Below are positions 24,194 to 33,816 of a stretch of 64,000 nt of DNA, piece by piece; position 1 is the stretch's first letter; the number at the start of each line of letters is the position of its first letter. This stretch comes from Turritopsis dohrnii. Lineage: Eukaryota > Cnidaria > Hydrozoa > Anthoathecata > Oceaniidae. The position numbers and the translations under genes are program-made. Under the pieces are notes generated by a model. The model did no database searches and was not told the DNA's origin. It saw only the letters and a list, made by a program, of their open reading frames with translations. The stretch lies in assembly GCA_027922465.2 (NCBI GenBank), contig BQMF02000180.1, positions 679,755 through 743,754 on the forward strand, read 5' to 3'.

Positions 24194-24656
24194 ATCACTA
24201 CTAAAAGACAAAAAGCACGTAAAATTTTCTGTAGCATGCGATGTTAATTCGCCATCTTTAACAGTAGCGTGCAAGCATAGGACTGGGTACTAGTCATATT
24301 CGCGGAACAAAAACATAAACAATTAGAGCCGTCAAGTGTCAAGACTATCTTTCTTCCTGTGACTATGGTAGTTGTTAAGAAAAACGACGGAGAAGTTATT
24401 GGTCACCTCCCACTTGGAAAATCTGGAAAGTTTGCAAAAACTGTTTTTTATTTTCTAAAGACTGACAAAAGCCATGGCTGCACAATAACCATCACTGGGA
24501 AGCCTATTAATGCTGGTGATGGCCTTGGGATGAAGGTTCCATGTAAACTATTTTTTCTTGCTGAAAAAAAGGTTTGTTGATATTTTACAAGAAAAGCTAG
24601 CGAAACTTTTGTAAAATATTTTGTAATCTTCCAAATTAAAATATAAGTTAACTGAC

Positions 24657-25040
24657 CTCTCTTTCCATCTTGTAAGCCACCCCTCTGAAGCATTAAATGA
24701 TTCAACAGCCAACTCGTTAGCGAATTTAAGGGCTTTTTCTTTCAACATCGGCCTACTAACAGGAATATTCTGACTTCTAAACATCAGGAACCATTTATGA
24801 GCAGCTTTATTAACTTGATCGTATTTTTCGGGCTTGACTCGCTTTGATAAGTGCCCGCTGTTATATTGCTTGAATATGTTCTCCTTGTTTTTTTTCCATG
24901 TGGACAATGTACTGCTGGGTACACCAAACCGGGCAGCAACATTGTTTGGTGCAGATCCTTTCTCCAACTCCTAAAGCCGTGTATTTAATTTTGCAGGACT
25001 TGTTTTCAGCATTGCGTTTAGTTCCAGCAACAGACGCCAT
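24657..25040 (-). pseudogene. Tigger transposase exon 1 (CENP-B-like HTH)
   Basis: Encodes the DNA-binding half. The psq-type helix-turn-helix (VAARFGVPSSTLSTWKKNK) is followed by a CENP-B-type HTH with KALKFANEL and GWLTRWKER. The likely start is the ATG at 25040. A one-base frameshift near 24970 separates the first 25 or so codons from the rest. The exon ends at AG|GTCAGT (24657), and its last codon (Arg) is completed by the exon at 14230, so the splice phase fits. In the family this domain binds the element's terminal repeats. Confidence 0.85.
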
Positions 25041-25456
25041 GATTGTAAAATTTAACTGATGAAAACCAAAGAATGACATTTCGAATCATTTAAGACCCCT
25101 AACACATGTAGTTTTGAAGTATTCGAATCTGTTAAGACTCCATTTACGTTTAAAGAGTCAACACAAAATGCAAAAAAAATGTTTTCATCGTAAAAGTTGC
25201 AGATAAATATTGCGATGTTCGAGTTATAGAGAGGAAATACCCGAAGGGACCAAAAATAACGTTCAAGTTAAGGAGAGTTTCGAGTTATAGGGGGTCGAGT
25301 AATAGAGAGTCCACTGTATACTAACACATTTTAAGTTCAATGATTTCAGAAAAATTTGAAATTTGCCCAATTGGGAAAATGTACAAAATAAGTGTTATTT
25401 TGACAAATGCACATACAAGTCTTTGCAGTAACATTACAGACAATTACTTTGACTTA

Positions 25457-26236
25457 GGGGCTGTTCATATGGAGGCGGGCTGGCTCGGTTAGGCGAGATC
25501 TCGGTATTCTTAACAAAAGTATAGAAAAATAAAATTGTGTTCATATGACAAGCGGGCCAGCCCGCCTAACCGAGATCTCGCTTCATTTTGCCGAGATCTC
25601 GGCTAGGCGGGATGGAAATTTTTCATATGAACACTCCATCCCGGCCAGGCGGGATGAAATTTTAGTAGACGCATGCGCAATTTATGTACATTTTCAAAAA
25701 CAAACATGGCGAACCAAGCTTCTGCTGTTTCAGCTGCTCTCAGTAGTAGCAGCCAAGATAATTTTGAAAGAACACAAGAAAAAGAAAAGAAGAAGAACTT
25801 TATAGGTCTTATAATGCTTCTATATTTTGCTACCACATGTCAGTTCGTCCTGGCTTGAACCAACAACTTCGTTTTTTTTCGTTGTTTTTCTTTTCTTGCA
25901 TTTTGTAGCCGTCGAATTCTCTTCTTTTTGTTATTCAAGATACTTATAAAGAATAATTGTTGTTTCCTCTTTTGATTAATTAATTCCATTAATAGTAATC
26001 CATTTAGTTGTAAAAGAATCGAAGTTGTGTTTATATTTGAAATGAGAGAATATAAGAAAATATGTTTCTCAGTCGCCATTTTCGAAAACATATTTAACCA
26101 TTACCGCGAAATAAATCAGTTCACGTGATGTAACTTTCCATCCCGGTTAGGCGGTATAAAATTTATAATATGAACACAGGATGAAAATCACCTCGGCTAA
26201 CCGAGCCAGCCCGGTCAAGCGGGCCACCCCGCCTCC
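25457..26236. mobile_element. GC-rich composite MITE, right end truncated
   Basis: The left end ggggctgttcatatggaggc is followed by gggctggctcgg. At 26196-26236 there is the inverse (ccgagccagccc ... ccccgcctcc), but the expected gaacagcccc terminus is missing because another element begins at 26237. Inside, the words ttcatatgaac, ccgagatctcgg and gcgggatg recur in both orientations, giving several nested palindromes. No convincing gene is visible. It abuts the end of the Harbinger coding remnant. Confidence 0.65.
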
Positions 26237-27160
26237 CAGGGGCGGACGAAGGGTACGGCTCATACGGCTCAAGCCGTAGCAAAATTTAGTCAAGAGAATG
26301 ATTACTAAATGATCTACTGCCGTGCTTCTGTGTCTGTTTGTCTATTTTTGACGCCGTGTGTCGCAATCACGCGAGATAACGGCGTCGTTTGAAAATCAAT
26401 CAAATAGGTCTTTTATGCATTAGCGCATTATTTGTTGGCGCCCCATTTGACTCGCAAATTTTAGGTAAGCTATAACTGCAAACCCCACTGCTGTATTGTT
26501 CTTCTTTACGGCTCAAAAATCGGCTCCTTTTGATCAATGATGATAGGGGTTATAACTAACAGTTTTGAGCCGTATTGCAGCTCTTCGATACGGCTCAAAG
26601 TTACTGCTCAAGTCCTGATTTTATGGTAGTTGGACACAAATACCCCTAATCCCAGCTTCATAGTACTTCTTTCGGTTTTCCATTTGATTTCCAAGTGCGG
26701 CTGTCGTGCCAAAAGTACGCAAAACGATAATACGTATCAGAACAAATCCCTAGGCTTTAAATCTTTCGGTTGTCGGTAGAGTAAGCAAATACGGCTCAAA
26801 ACTCACACCATACACGTGCATCATCCTATGAACCTCTTTCTCAATTTGCCTGAATCGGACATGATGGATAGAGAAAGATTTTTTGAAGCGCTTAATCTCA
26901 ACGATAATATGGCAATAGAATCTTTAAATATGCCCATACTGATGAAGAAATTTTTCTCCTAAAGGTTTTTGTGTTTCAATGAGCGCATGAATCTGGTAGG
27001 TAAAGCCTTGAAAAAGGACTTTACAGCTGAGAAATACAGAACAGTAGTGTGGTAGAAGACATCATGTTGGATGCACAGTCATTGCTTTAAAGTAAGATTA
27101 TGTTTTTCTTTATATTTTACTTTGTAAACGTAAGTGTTAGTTTGTTTTTTAATATATATA
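26237..27160. mobile_element. Left end of a CAGGGGCGGA element; rest unclear
   Basis: CAGGGGCGGACGAAGGG begins at 26237, the same ten bases that end the element at 3231-5774. The word tacggctca recurs at least five times in the next 600 bp. No matching right end was found before 27160. A hAT dimerisation-domain remnant at 31.5 kb could belong to this element if later insertions separate them; that is speculation. Confidence 0.4.
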
Positions 27161-27161
27161 T

Positions 27162-27668
27162 ATCTATATATTAATAGCCGATTCTCCGTCTGTCTGTTTG
27201 TTTGTTTGTTTGTTTGTAAGTCACGCAAAATGGTAGATGTGAACTGCGAAAGAGAGTCAGCAATGTAAGATCACACATAAATTATTTCTTTTCTTGTGCG
27301 CGACGTCAGTGTGAAACCATTGTATTGAGACCCTAATCGAATGCGACGTTTAGGGAAAATTATCTCCGTTACCAATAGGGATAACTGACGTTTTTTGGGG
27401 TCCGCGATACAGGCGATAGGGTGATGAAAAATTTGGGTCTAATTTTTTTGGGGGGACGGGTCTGTGACGTCATCAAAATATTTGATCAAGGATATCTCCG
27501 GAACGGTTGGTCGTAGCGAAACGATCCCATACATTTTTTTGATCAGTTTTTCGAGCTCTACAACATGGGCACGCTTATCATTGCTAATTCCTTAGTTTTA
27601 TTTTTGGTGGATTCAACGCAGGCTGATCATGGCGGCGAGCGACGCCGCCTTGGCGGCTAGTATATATA
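27162..27668 (+). mobile_element. Helitron-like non-autonomous repeat
   Basis: Begins near tatatattaatagccgattc followed by a ctgt/tttg short-tandem tract. It ends with a GC hairpin (gccgcc tt ggcggc) followed at once by CTAGT and an AT-rich flank. A subterminal hairpin before CTAG is a Helitron-type feature. A partner copy lies inverted at about 37060-37460: shared words include gatcagtttttcgagctct, the tgacgtca region, gataactgacgt and the tgtttgtttg tract. Coding capacity is absent. Confidence 0.55.
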
Positions 27669-28289
27669 TATTATTCAAATTCATTATTTAATTAATGACC
27701 GAAAAACAACAACAAAAAAGCTTCTGGAGATAGTATATTGGGGATTCCAGGACAAACACGAACACGCACACGCGCACGCACATACCGACATATAAGCATT
27801 ATGGGACAACAAGTGTCAAAGTAGCTTATGGGAATTTTACCAGTCGTGAGAAGGTCCTAAATCAAATTTCATATTTTTGGTTATAAATCGTTCAGAAAAG
27901 CATATGTTAATGATCTTAAGTATAAAAAAATATATGTGATACCAATCCCTACTTTTTACGAGGTAAAATGAGTATTTATAAAAACAAGTCACAGCAGGTG
28001 CTATGGGCCATGTTATGTAGCACACATCTTACTTATGGGGACAGACATCCACATAAAAAATCATTTGGACCTGTTAGACCTCGGGGCAGTAAGATATCTC
28101 CAGGACATGGGAATCTTACATTTATCCCAAAAAATAGCACTAAAATACGAAATAAAAAAATTTTTGCTCATTATCTTTTGACAATAGTTTTCCAATTTTG
28201 TTAATTCCTTTCATTTTCATTTATTTCATCTTTTCATCTAGGGTTTGGTGTTGTTATATTTTAAGCAAACTATGAAGAAAAGGCTAATT
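27669..28289. other. No gene seen
   Basis: AT-rich spacer with a short cacgcacacg tract near 27765. The open frame at 27968-28204 shows no recognisable motif. Confidence 0.4.
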
Positions 28290-28470
28290 GCCTAACACAA
28301 ATTGTGGGGACAATCAAGGCTACGTGCCTAACACAAATTGTGGGGACATTCAAGGTTAAGTGCCTAACACAAATTGTGGGGACACTCAAGGCTATATGCC
28401 TAACACAAATTGTGGGGACATTCAAGGCAACGTGTCTAGCACAAATTGTGGGGACATTTACGGTAGACGA
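28290..28470. repeat. 36-bp minisatellite, five units
   Basis: Units begin at 28290, 28326, 28362, 28398 and 28434, exactly 36 bp apart. The conserved part is gcctaacacaaattgtgggg followed by aca and a more variable 14-base part. The fifth unit has drifted. The phase is a multiple of three, but the surrounding frame is not convincingly coding. Confidence 0.9.
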
Positions 28471-29789
28471 TGTTTTTTTATAAAACCTTGCTGTTGCTGT
28501 GTTTAATAGGATTTACTTTCGCAAATGAATGATTAAATCTATTTCGCGCAAAATAATCTTTCGCGTTCAACTAGAAAAGTGAATTTCGCGTGGGATAACT
28601 TTTGCGATCTTCGGTTTTTGTGCAATTTTTTCTCTCTAAACCTTTTGGGATCTTGACAAATAAAGAAGAGATTTAATTACACTAAACATAAATTTAGCAT
28701 GCTCTACCAGATAGGACTTTGTCACTCGACCAGAATGATCCAAAATGCGCTAAGAAACTCCCCTACGTAGGTCACATATTTCTTATTTGAGAGGAAGATG
28801 ATGAAAGGGTGTATAATGATGATATGATAATGTGGTGAATATTCTTGAAAAAAATTCTGAATAACTATATAGAGAGAATTAAATAAATGCTACGTATCTA
28901 TTCTCCGTATCTTATTTTGGTGATTGCCAGGCGAGTCCAAAAATTATATACATATTCTGTAAAGTTTGGAATTTTCCGAAAACCTATAAAAAGAATATTC
29001 CTCACCCCCCACGGAGGAGACTTCCATAAGAATCCGGGAGAGACGGTGCACTATATTGAAATCCAAGACTTAACCGTTTCGGACAAAACGGGATGTCTGG
29101 AAAAGTTCGTGGAGGTGCATGTAAACTAAACTGGAATGAAGAATTTTCTTTCCAGTGCTTTTTATTTAAATTTCATCACGAGTAAAATACACTATATATG
29201 CTACCTGGGCTTACCTTTTTTTAGACATGTTCTTGTAGAAGAGCTATTCTTTTTTTTTCGTTGTTCATGTGTTAATGTTGAAGAACTAAGCACAGCTTGT
29301 GGGAACTTCACACACAAACACTGTGGGGACAAAATTTTCCTGCCTCTTTTATTTTGCCGCGAAAAAAAATTCTTATCGCGAGGGAAAGTCTTGTAGGAAG
29401 GGCAGAAATCCTCATTCGTCATTATTTGAAGACTTTGAAGAGCTGCTGTAAGTTATTATTTTGAATTATAAATTTTATAACAACTGTTAGAGATGTGGTG
29501 GTATATATATAGCTAGCATTGGATTATATGAGGCAATTAGCAAACAGTTTGATGAATAATTTTATATGTATATATTAGGTTTGTCTCCAGAAAGCAACAA
29601 CTAGAATGGGAGATTCTCAAGTAGCAAGACGAGAGGTTTAGAATTTTTAGCTGGTTGTTTTTATCAGACTTCAATCGGTCACTACCATTTTCTACCTTGC
29701 CTTGACTTTCATGACATGCATTTTAGTTTAGTTGATATGCTAGCTAATCATCAAGAGAAACCGTCGCGTATCTATGTATATAGATATAT
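28471..29789. other. No firm gene; one possible exon
   Basis: The plus-strand open frame 28887-29129 has a protein-like C-terminal half (GGDFHKNPGETVHYIEIQ), but I recognise no family and see no clear splice framework. A tgtggggacaaa word at 29317 repeats the core of the minisatellite at 28.3 kb. Confidence 0.3.
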
Positions 29790-29792
29790 ATA

Positions 29793-30142
29793 TACACGCT
29801 TTTTTTATAAGCATAGGCAAATTTGGGGCAGGGTCAAGTATGCTTAAATTTTACCTTTAAACCAGGGTGATAATATGCTTAAAGTATGCTTATTTTAATA
29901 CGCATCCAATGAGGTCAATCATGCTTCTATATTTTGTTTTAATCAGAAAATAAGTCTCTAGTGTAAATCCGAATACATGTTTTGCCAAAAACATACTGTA
30001 TATAGTAATAAAAGTTTATCAAAAAGCGTGGAAAGATTCACATTTTCACCCTAGGGGTATGCTTAAGATATTCTTAAAAAATCACAATTTTGACCCTGGT
30101 ATGTTTATAAGAGTTATGCTTATATAAAAAAAGCATGTATAT
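29793..30142. mobile_element. MITE with about 30-bp inverted ends
   Basis: The left end atacacgctttttttataagc and an inner gggtcaa match, inverted, the right end (gcttatataaaaaaagc, with tttgaccc inside). Length is about 350 bp with no coding capacity. Repeated ccctaggggtatgctta-like words lie inside. Confidence 0.65.
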
Positions 30143-31479
30143 ATTATATAAATCAAAAGCAAAACATAAGTGTGTATATGCACCAGTTTGTTTACAACAG
30201 TTTATGTATATACAGGCATAATCCTTTTGATCCAAACTCATCTTGATAATGCAGACATGATGAGTATATATTTGTAAAATAAATTGAGAAAGTATTTTTC
30301 ATCACAGTTTCTTTTTTACTTTCTTTTCTTTCTTTTCTTTTTTTTTGTATCAATCTTGTTTGCTTATGTTTAAACTTTTTTTTGTAAAACTAGACTTCAG
30401 AATAAGAAAATAAAACATTTACCAGTTAGGAAATAACAGGCATGTGCATTTTACTATTAGTATATATGACAGAGATTTAGTTTTGCAGCTGAGTTGATCC
30501 CACTTTAGGTATCATGGTATTTATGCACAGTGGCATTAGTTGCCTTGTTTCAGTTTCAAAAGTAATTTCATTTATGTAACAAGTATTTTAAGACTTTCAT
30601 GTTTTGTGGCCCTTTCTCCCAGATACACGTTGTGTTTTTATAAGAAAACCATTTTATGACCTGAGGCTCAATTTTCTTAAGAAAATGACTAATATTGAGG
30701 CTAAGATTTTCTTTTTTATTTTCCAAATTTTTCTATCCATATACTCTCATTAAAAGACTTACTTGAGAAATTAAAGTGTTACTGCCTGGACTGCCTTGAT
30801 TTATTGTGTTTTTTGCTGGTTTTTTTATTCAAAACGTATTTCCTGTTGAGTGAGCAGCACTAATATTATGCTTTTAGAAAAATCAATGATTTTGAAATTT
30901 TGAGGCTGGAGATTTTCTTACGATTTTAACTTTTTGAGGCTCATTTTCTTATAAACATTTTTCTTATAAAAAGAACATGTATATCAACACAGACAGGTTT
31001 TTATCCATATATGTAACTTATGTAAGCCTTTTTTTTTTGGTCTTGAAAGATTAAGGATTTTGAATTAATGTTGATAATTTAGCTTTTTTTACTAAGGTAC
31101 TTACTCGGTCTATAATTAATGAACACATCTCTATTATATATATTAAAAACATGTAAAAACAAAAATATTAAAAGAAGTATGACATATTTCAACAAAAGTC
31201 TTCAAACTTTTTATATACCTTTTTATATCATTTTTAATTCAGATAGAAACATCATTTCTTGGTGAAAATATTAAAAGTGTGAAAGATTTGGCTTAAAAAC
31301 AGTCAAAAATGAAAATAATATCAATATCATGTATACTCATTGCATCAACAAAATTCAGTACATTGTTATATCAAAATGTTAGAAAAATATAGTTGGAGAT
31401 AAATGAATGTATTAGAGATTTCCCACAATGTTCTGAACACCAATCCTGTCGTGTCAGTCATGTCAAGAAGATTGACTAG
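30143..31479. other. No gene; diffuse inverted repeat
   Basis: Very AT-rich. Around 30634-30976 the words ttttataagaaaa and gaggctcaattttctta return inverted (tgaggctcattttcttataa, tttcttataaaaag), suggesting an old MITE. The rest shows nothing recognisable. Confidence 0.4.
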
Positions 31480-31925
31480 TAGGAACAAACATTTTTAGAC
31501 ACGTAGTAAGTCACCCTGAAACAGCGTATGACTTTTACGAAGCTACGATGCGATCGGAGCGGAACTTCAACTACTTCATACAGTTTTTAATGACGGTCAG
31601 CCAATTGTTTTCGTCGATGTTATCGAAAAGTTTAAGTCACTGTCTCGAGAAAAAGGACTGTTAATGTCAAACATTTGCAGCCTTCTCAGAATCTTGCTAA
31701 CAAGTGGAGTAACGTGTGCAACTCCAGAATAATCTTTTACAATGTTACGTAGAATAAAAAATTGGTTTCGGTCAAGAATGACACAAAGGCCATTGAACTC
31801 GTTGTCAATCATGAATTGTTATAAAACAGTTTTAGATAATTTAAAATTATCAGAAATTGCAAACGAGTTCGTTTTGGAACAATCAAGTCAAAAAATTACA
31901 TTCGAGACCTTCAGTGAAAAAAGAC
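31480..31925 (+). pseudogene. hAT transposase C-terminal remnant
   Basis: Plus-strand conceptual translation shows a hAT-type dimerisation region: SLLRILLTSGVTCATPE, an in-frame TAA at about 31732, then SFTMLRRIKNWFRSRMTQ and RPLNSLSIMNCYKTVLDN and EIANEFV. This pattern (LT.GVTCAT.ERSF..LRRIK...RS.MTQ.RL..L) is typical of the hAT/ZMYM-like transposase group. One stop interrupts it and no catalytic part was found nearby, so it is a fragment. Confidence 0.75.
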
Positions 31926-32559
31926 CTTTGGACTGGACTTGCGTCAGACTTAATTAACCAGAAACGTCGTAACTAAAGCGAATATTTTACAACTGCTCCT
32001 AATTGTCAAAATTCAAAGTTGAAGTGTCGTGAGAAAATGCCAAAATACCATCTTTTCAGGGGAATTGTAATTTCAATGACTTTATTTGGCATTGGAATAT
32101 CTTTTTTGGAGCACATTGAGAATGCACAACATTTTCTGTTGAGAGAAAAGAAGCTCTGGGGACGAGACTACTTAATGCTTGCATATACTGACGCAGAAAC
32201 TTACCCTGTAGACGCGAAAAAGGCGTATTTAAGACTTTTATTTTAAGTCTTTTAGACCCCCTGTGTCTGAGAGGAATATTCTTATGTTTTATGGATTATT
32301 TTGTGAATGTAAACACTGTAGAAAGCAGTTTTTCTATCTTAGATATATGCTTTTTCTATTCAAAATTTGAAGCTAAAATAGTCGTATTCGGGCCCTCAGA
32401 GCATCTGTGGATTAAAAAGTTTTCTTCGTCGCCCAACCATGGTGGGCGACAGGGAAGGAGTTTTTCCTTTATTGATGGGCCCACCCACTTCAAAATTATC
32501 GCCGCGACCCATGTTGAGCTATAATAGAATCTTTTCTCAAAGAATGTTTCTGTCTTCAG
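31926..32559. other. No gene assigned upstream of the SET exon
   Basis: The N-terminal exons of the SET gene should lie here or further upstream, but I could not identify them. Short frames at 32019-32246 and 32291-32524 have no recognisable motif. Confidence 0.35.
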
Positions 32560-33816
32560 GTGTTGGTATTTTTTCTACCAAACTTATCAAAGCTGGGGAA
32601 TTTGTAATTGAGTATGCTGGAGACTTTATCTCATTAGAAGAAGGTGAAGAAAGAGAAAAAAGTTATCCAGATCATTATGGATCATTTTTATTTTTTTACA
32701 ACAAATATTGGTATGAATTGTTTTGATAAAATGTTTTTGATAGTGTAATAAAGCAATATTCTCTAGATAACTGTTTATGACTCCTTAATCATAGTCAAGA
32801 ATGGCTAAACCTAGAATGCTTTTTGATGAAAATTTATCAAAAAGCATTCTAGAATTTTTAAATTTTTCTAAAATATTTTCCACATTTTTTCTTATGACTG
32901 CTCTTTTTATGCATAATTACAAATTACATATGCGATCACTTCATTTCTTTTATGTTTACACAATAAGTTTCTCAGGTGGTTTTATTAAGCCTGATCTACA
33001 CTGATAGTTGCTGTACGGTGTTTACTAAAACATTTAAAGGCCCTTTTTCATTCAGACGAAAACTTTAAACTTTAATTAAACTTTTTATGAAAATTTACAT
33101 TTTGCGTGCTGTCATTAAACTAAGCAGTACATATTATCAACTGTAAGTAGCGTAGGGTATACGTCTGCTGCTACCGTTTTGTGACATCTGGCTCTTGTTA
33201 AAAATTTAAAATAAATAGATGATTATACTACACTACTACACTACACTGCTACTCTGTGTTTTATCTTTCATCTTATCTGGTTTACAAAATTTTATATACA
33301 ACGTTGTTATACTGTGTAGAAGTCATCTGATCAATGCTTAAGAGACTACTATATAAATATAAATAGGTGTAAATTACTAGTCCAAAATAGTTTAAAAATT
33401 ACAATGTTACATAAATGATATGAAGCAAGAATTTTTTGCGAGTGACTCCTTATTTGGTAGAACTGGGAACTTTACAAAGCATTTGAAGCTAGGAGAGAGT
33501 TTGCTTTATTGTACTTAGGTAACCCTTTACTGTTAAAGTCTTTTACTTCAACAAGAATAGGGCTTTTGTATCATTACTTACATATCATTGTAGCAAGCAA
33601 CCTTAAACCAATAAATATTTTAATTTTAGTATTGATGCTACTTTTCATCCTACAAGGCTTGGGCGCTTTGTGAATGATTCACCTTACCCAAATTGTAACT
33701 TGAGGGTTATAAAAAATGGTGATAAATTCCACTTGTGCTTGTTTGCAAATAAAGAAATTGAAGAAGGGAGAGAAATTCGGTATTCATATGGGGTGAAAAA
33801 ACTTGAATGGAGGAAG
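32560..33816 (+). CDS. KMT5A-like SET domain (two exons)
   Basis: Exon 32560-32710 (acceptor tcttcag, donor gtatga) encodes GIFSTKLIKAGEFVIEYAGD. Exon 33630-33816 (acceptor attttag, donor gtaatg) encodes YCIDAT, LGRFVNDSPYPNC, LCLFANKEIEEG and REIRYSYG. Joined across the intron the frame is open (the TG|T codon is shared). The layout matches SET8/KMT5A-type lysine methyltransferases, which use S-adenosylmethionine to methylate lysine. The usual N-H-S motif reads N-D-S here, while the Tyr of the YSYG box is kept, so activity is uncertain. The N-terminus was not found. The donor after WRK is phase 0 and fits the next exon at 35267. Confidence 0.85.

Larger units (their letters stand above)
14594..24367 (-). 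mobile_element. Two-gene P-superfamily element, interrupted
   Basis: Perfect 26-bp terminal inverted repeats (left 14594-14619, starting CATAGTCACAGG; right 24342-24367). Flanking direct repeat GTAGTTG at 14587-14593 and 24368-24374, at least 7 bp; P elements usually duplicate 8. Net length without the DIRS insertion is about 4.4 kb. It carries two convergent genes: a plus-strand C2H2 ORF and a minus-strand THAP transposase. Its insertion splits the HIRAN-like ORF. Confidence 0.92.
14377..24580 (+). pseudogene. HIRAN-like ORF, split by P-type element
   Basis: Two pieces, 14377-14593 and 24375-24580, join in frame once the P-superfamily element and one copy of its 7-bp target duplication are removed, giving about 140 codons. 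Visible features are VMGYHIYKNNW, a GDEF turn, a conserved NKYAV strand, then EVIGHLPLGKSGKFAKT. This layout resembles HIRAN-type domains (motif Vxx..yyxx..G..L, then A..V, then G..vG.lP), which bind DNA ends in other proteins. It lies antisense inside the intron of the Tigger transposase. It may be Tigger cargo or an older cellular sequence. The HIRAN assignment is by pattern only. Confidence 0.55.
12803..25316 (-). mobile_element. Tigger/pogo element, interrupted
   Basis: The left end reads cagtggactctctata and the right end its inverse, and each is flanked by the TA that Tc1/mariner/pogo elements duplicate (12801-12802 and 25317-25318). Inner termini on both sides carry related cgagttatag words. 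After subtracting the nested P-superfamily insertion the element is about 2.7 kb, the normal size for Tigger. It holds the minus-strand two-exon transposase and an antisense HIRAN-like ORF inside its intron. Confidence 0.93.
12385..25456 (+). pseudogene. PIF/Harbinger transposase remnant, split
   Basis: Two pieces, 12385-12802 and 25319-25456, join in frame across the Tigger insertion. Readable motifs are WGFIDGT (first catalytic Asp), GPIEGKRHDSAML (second Asp), SVEWIFGD (catalytic Glu) and, after the insertion, a stretch with GKMYKIS and NITDNYFDL typical of HARBI1-like C-termini. It is dead: a TAA interrupts the frame near 12406, a frameshift occurs at about 12550, and the Tigger element interrupts the codon after the catalytic Glu box. 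The N-terminal half was not found. This is the oldest visible layer of the nest. Confidence 0.85.

Noticed and set aside
28290..28470. Regularly spaced repeats that could suggest a CRISPR array
   Set aside because: Units are tandem with a related variable part of only 14 bases, there are no cas genes, and the DNA is clearly from a spliced eukaryotic genome.
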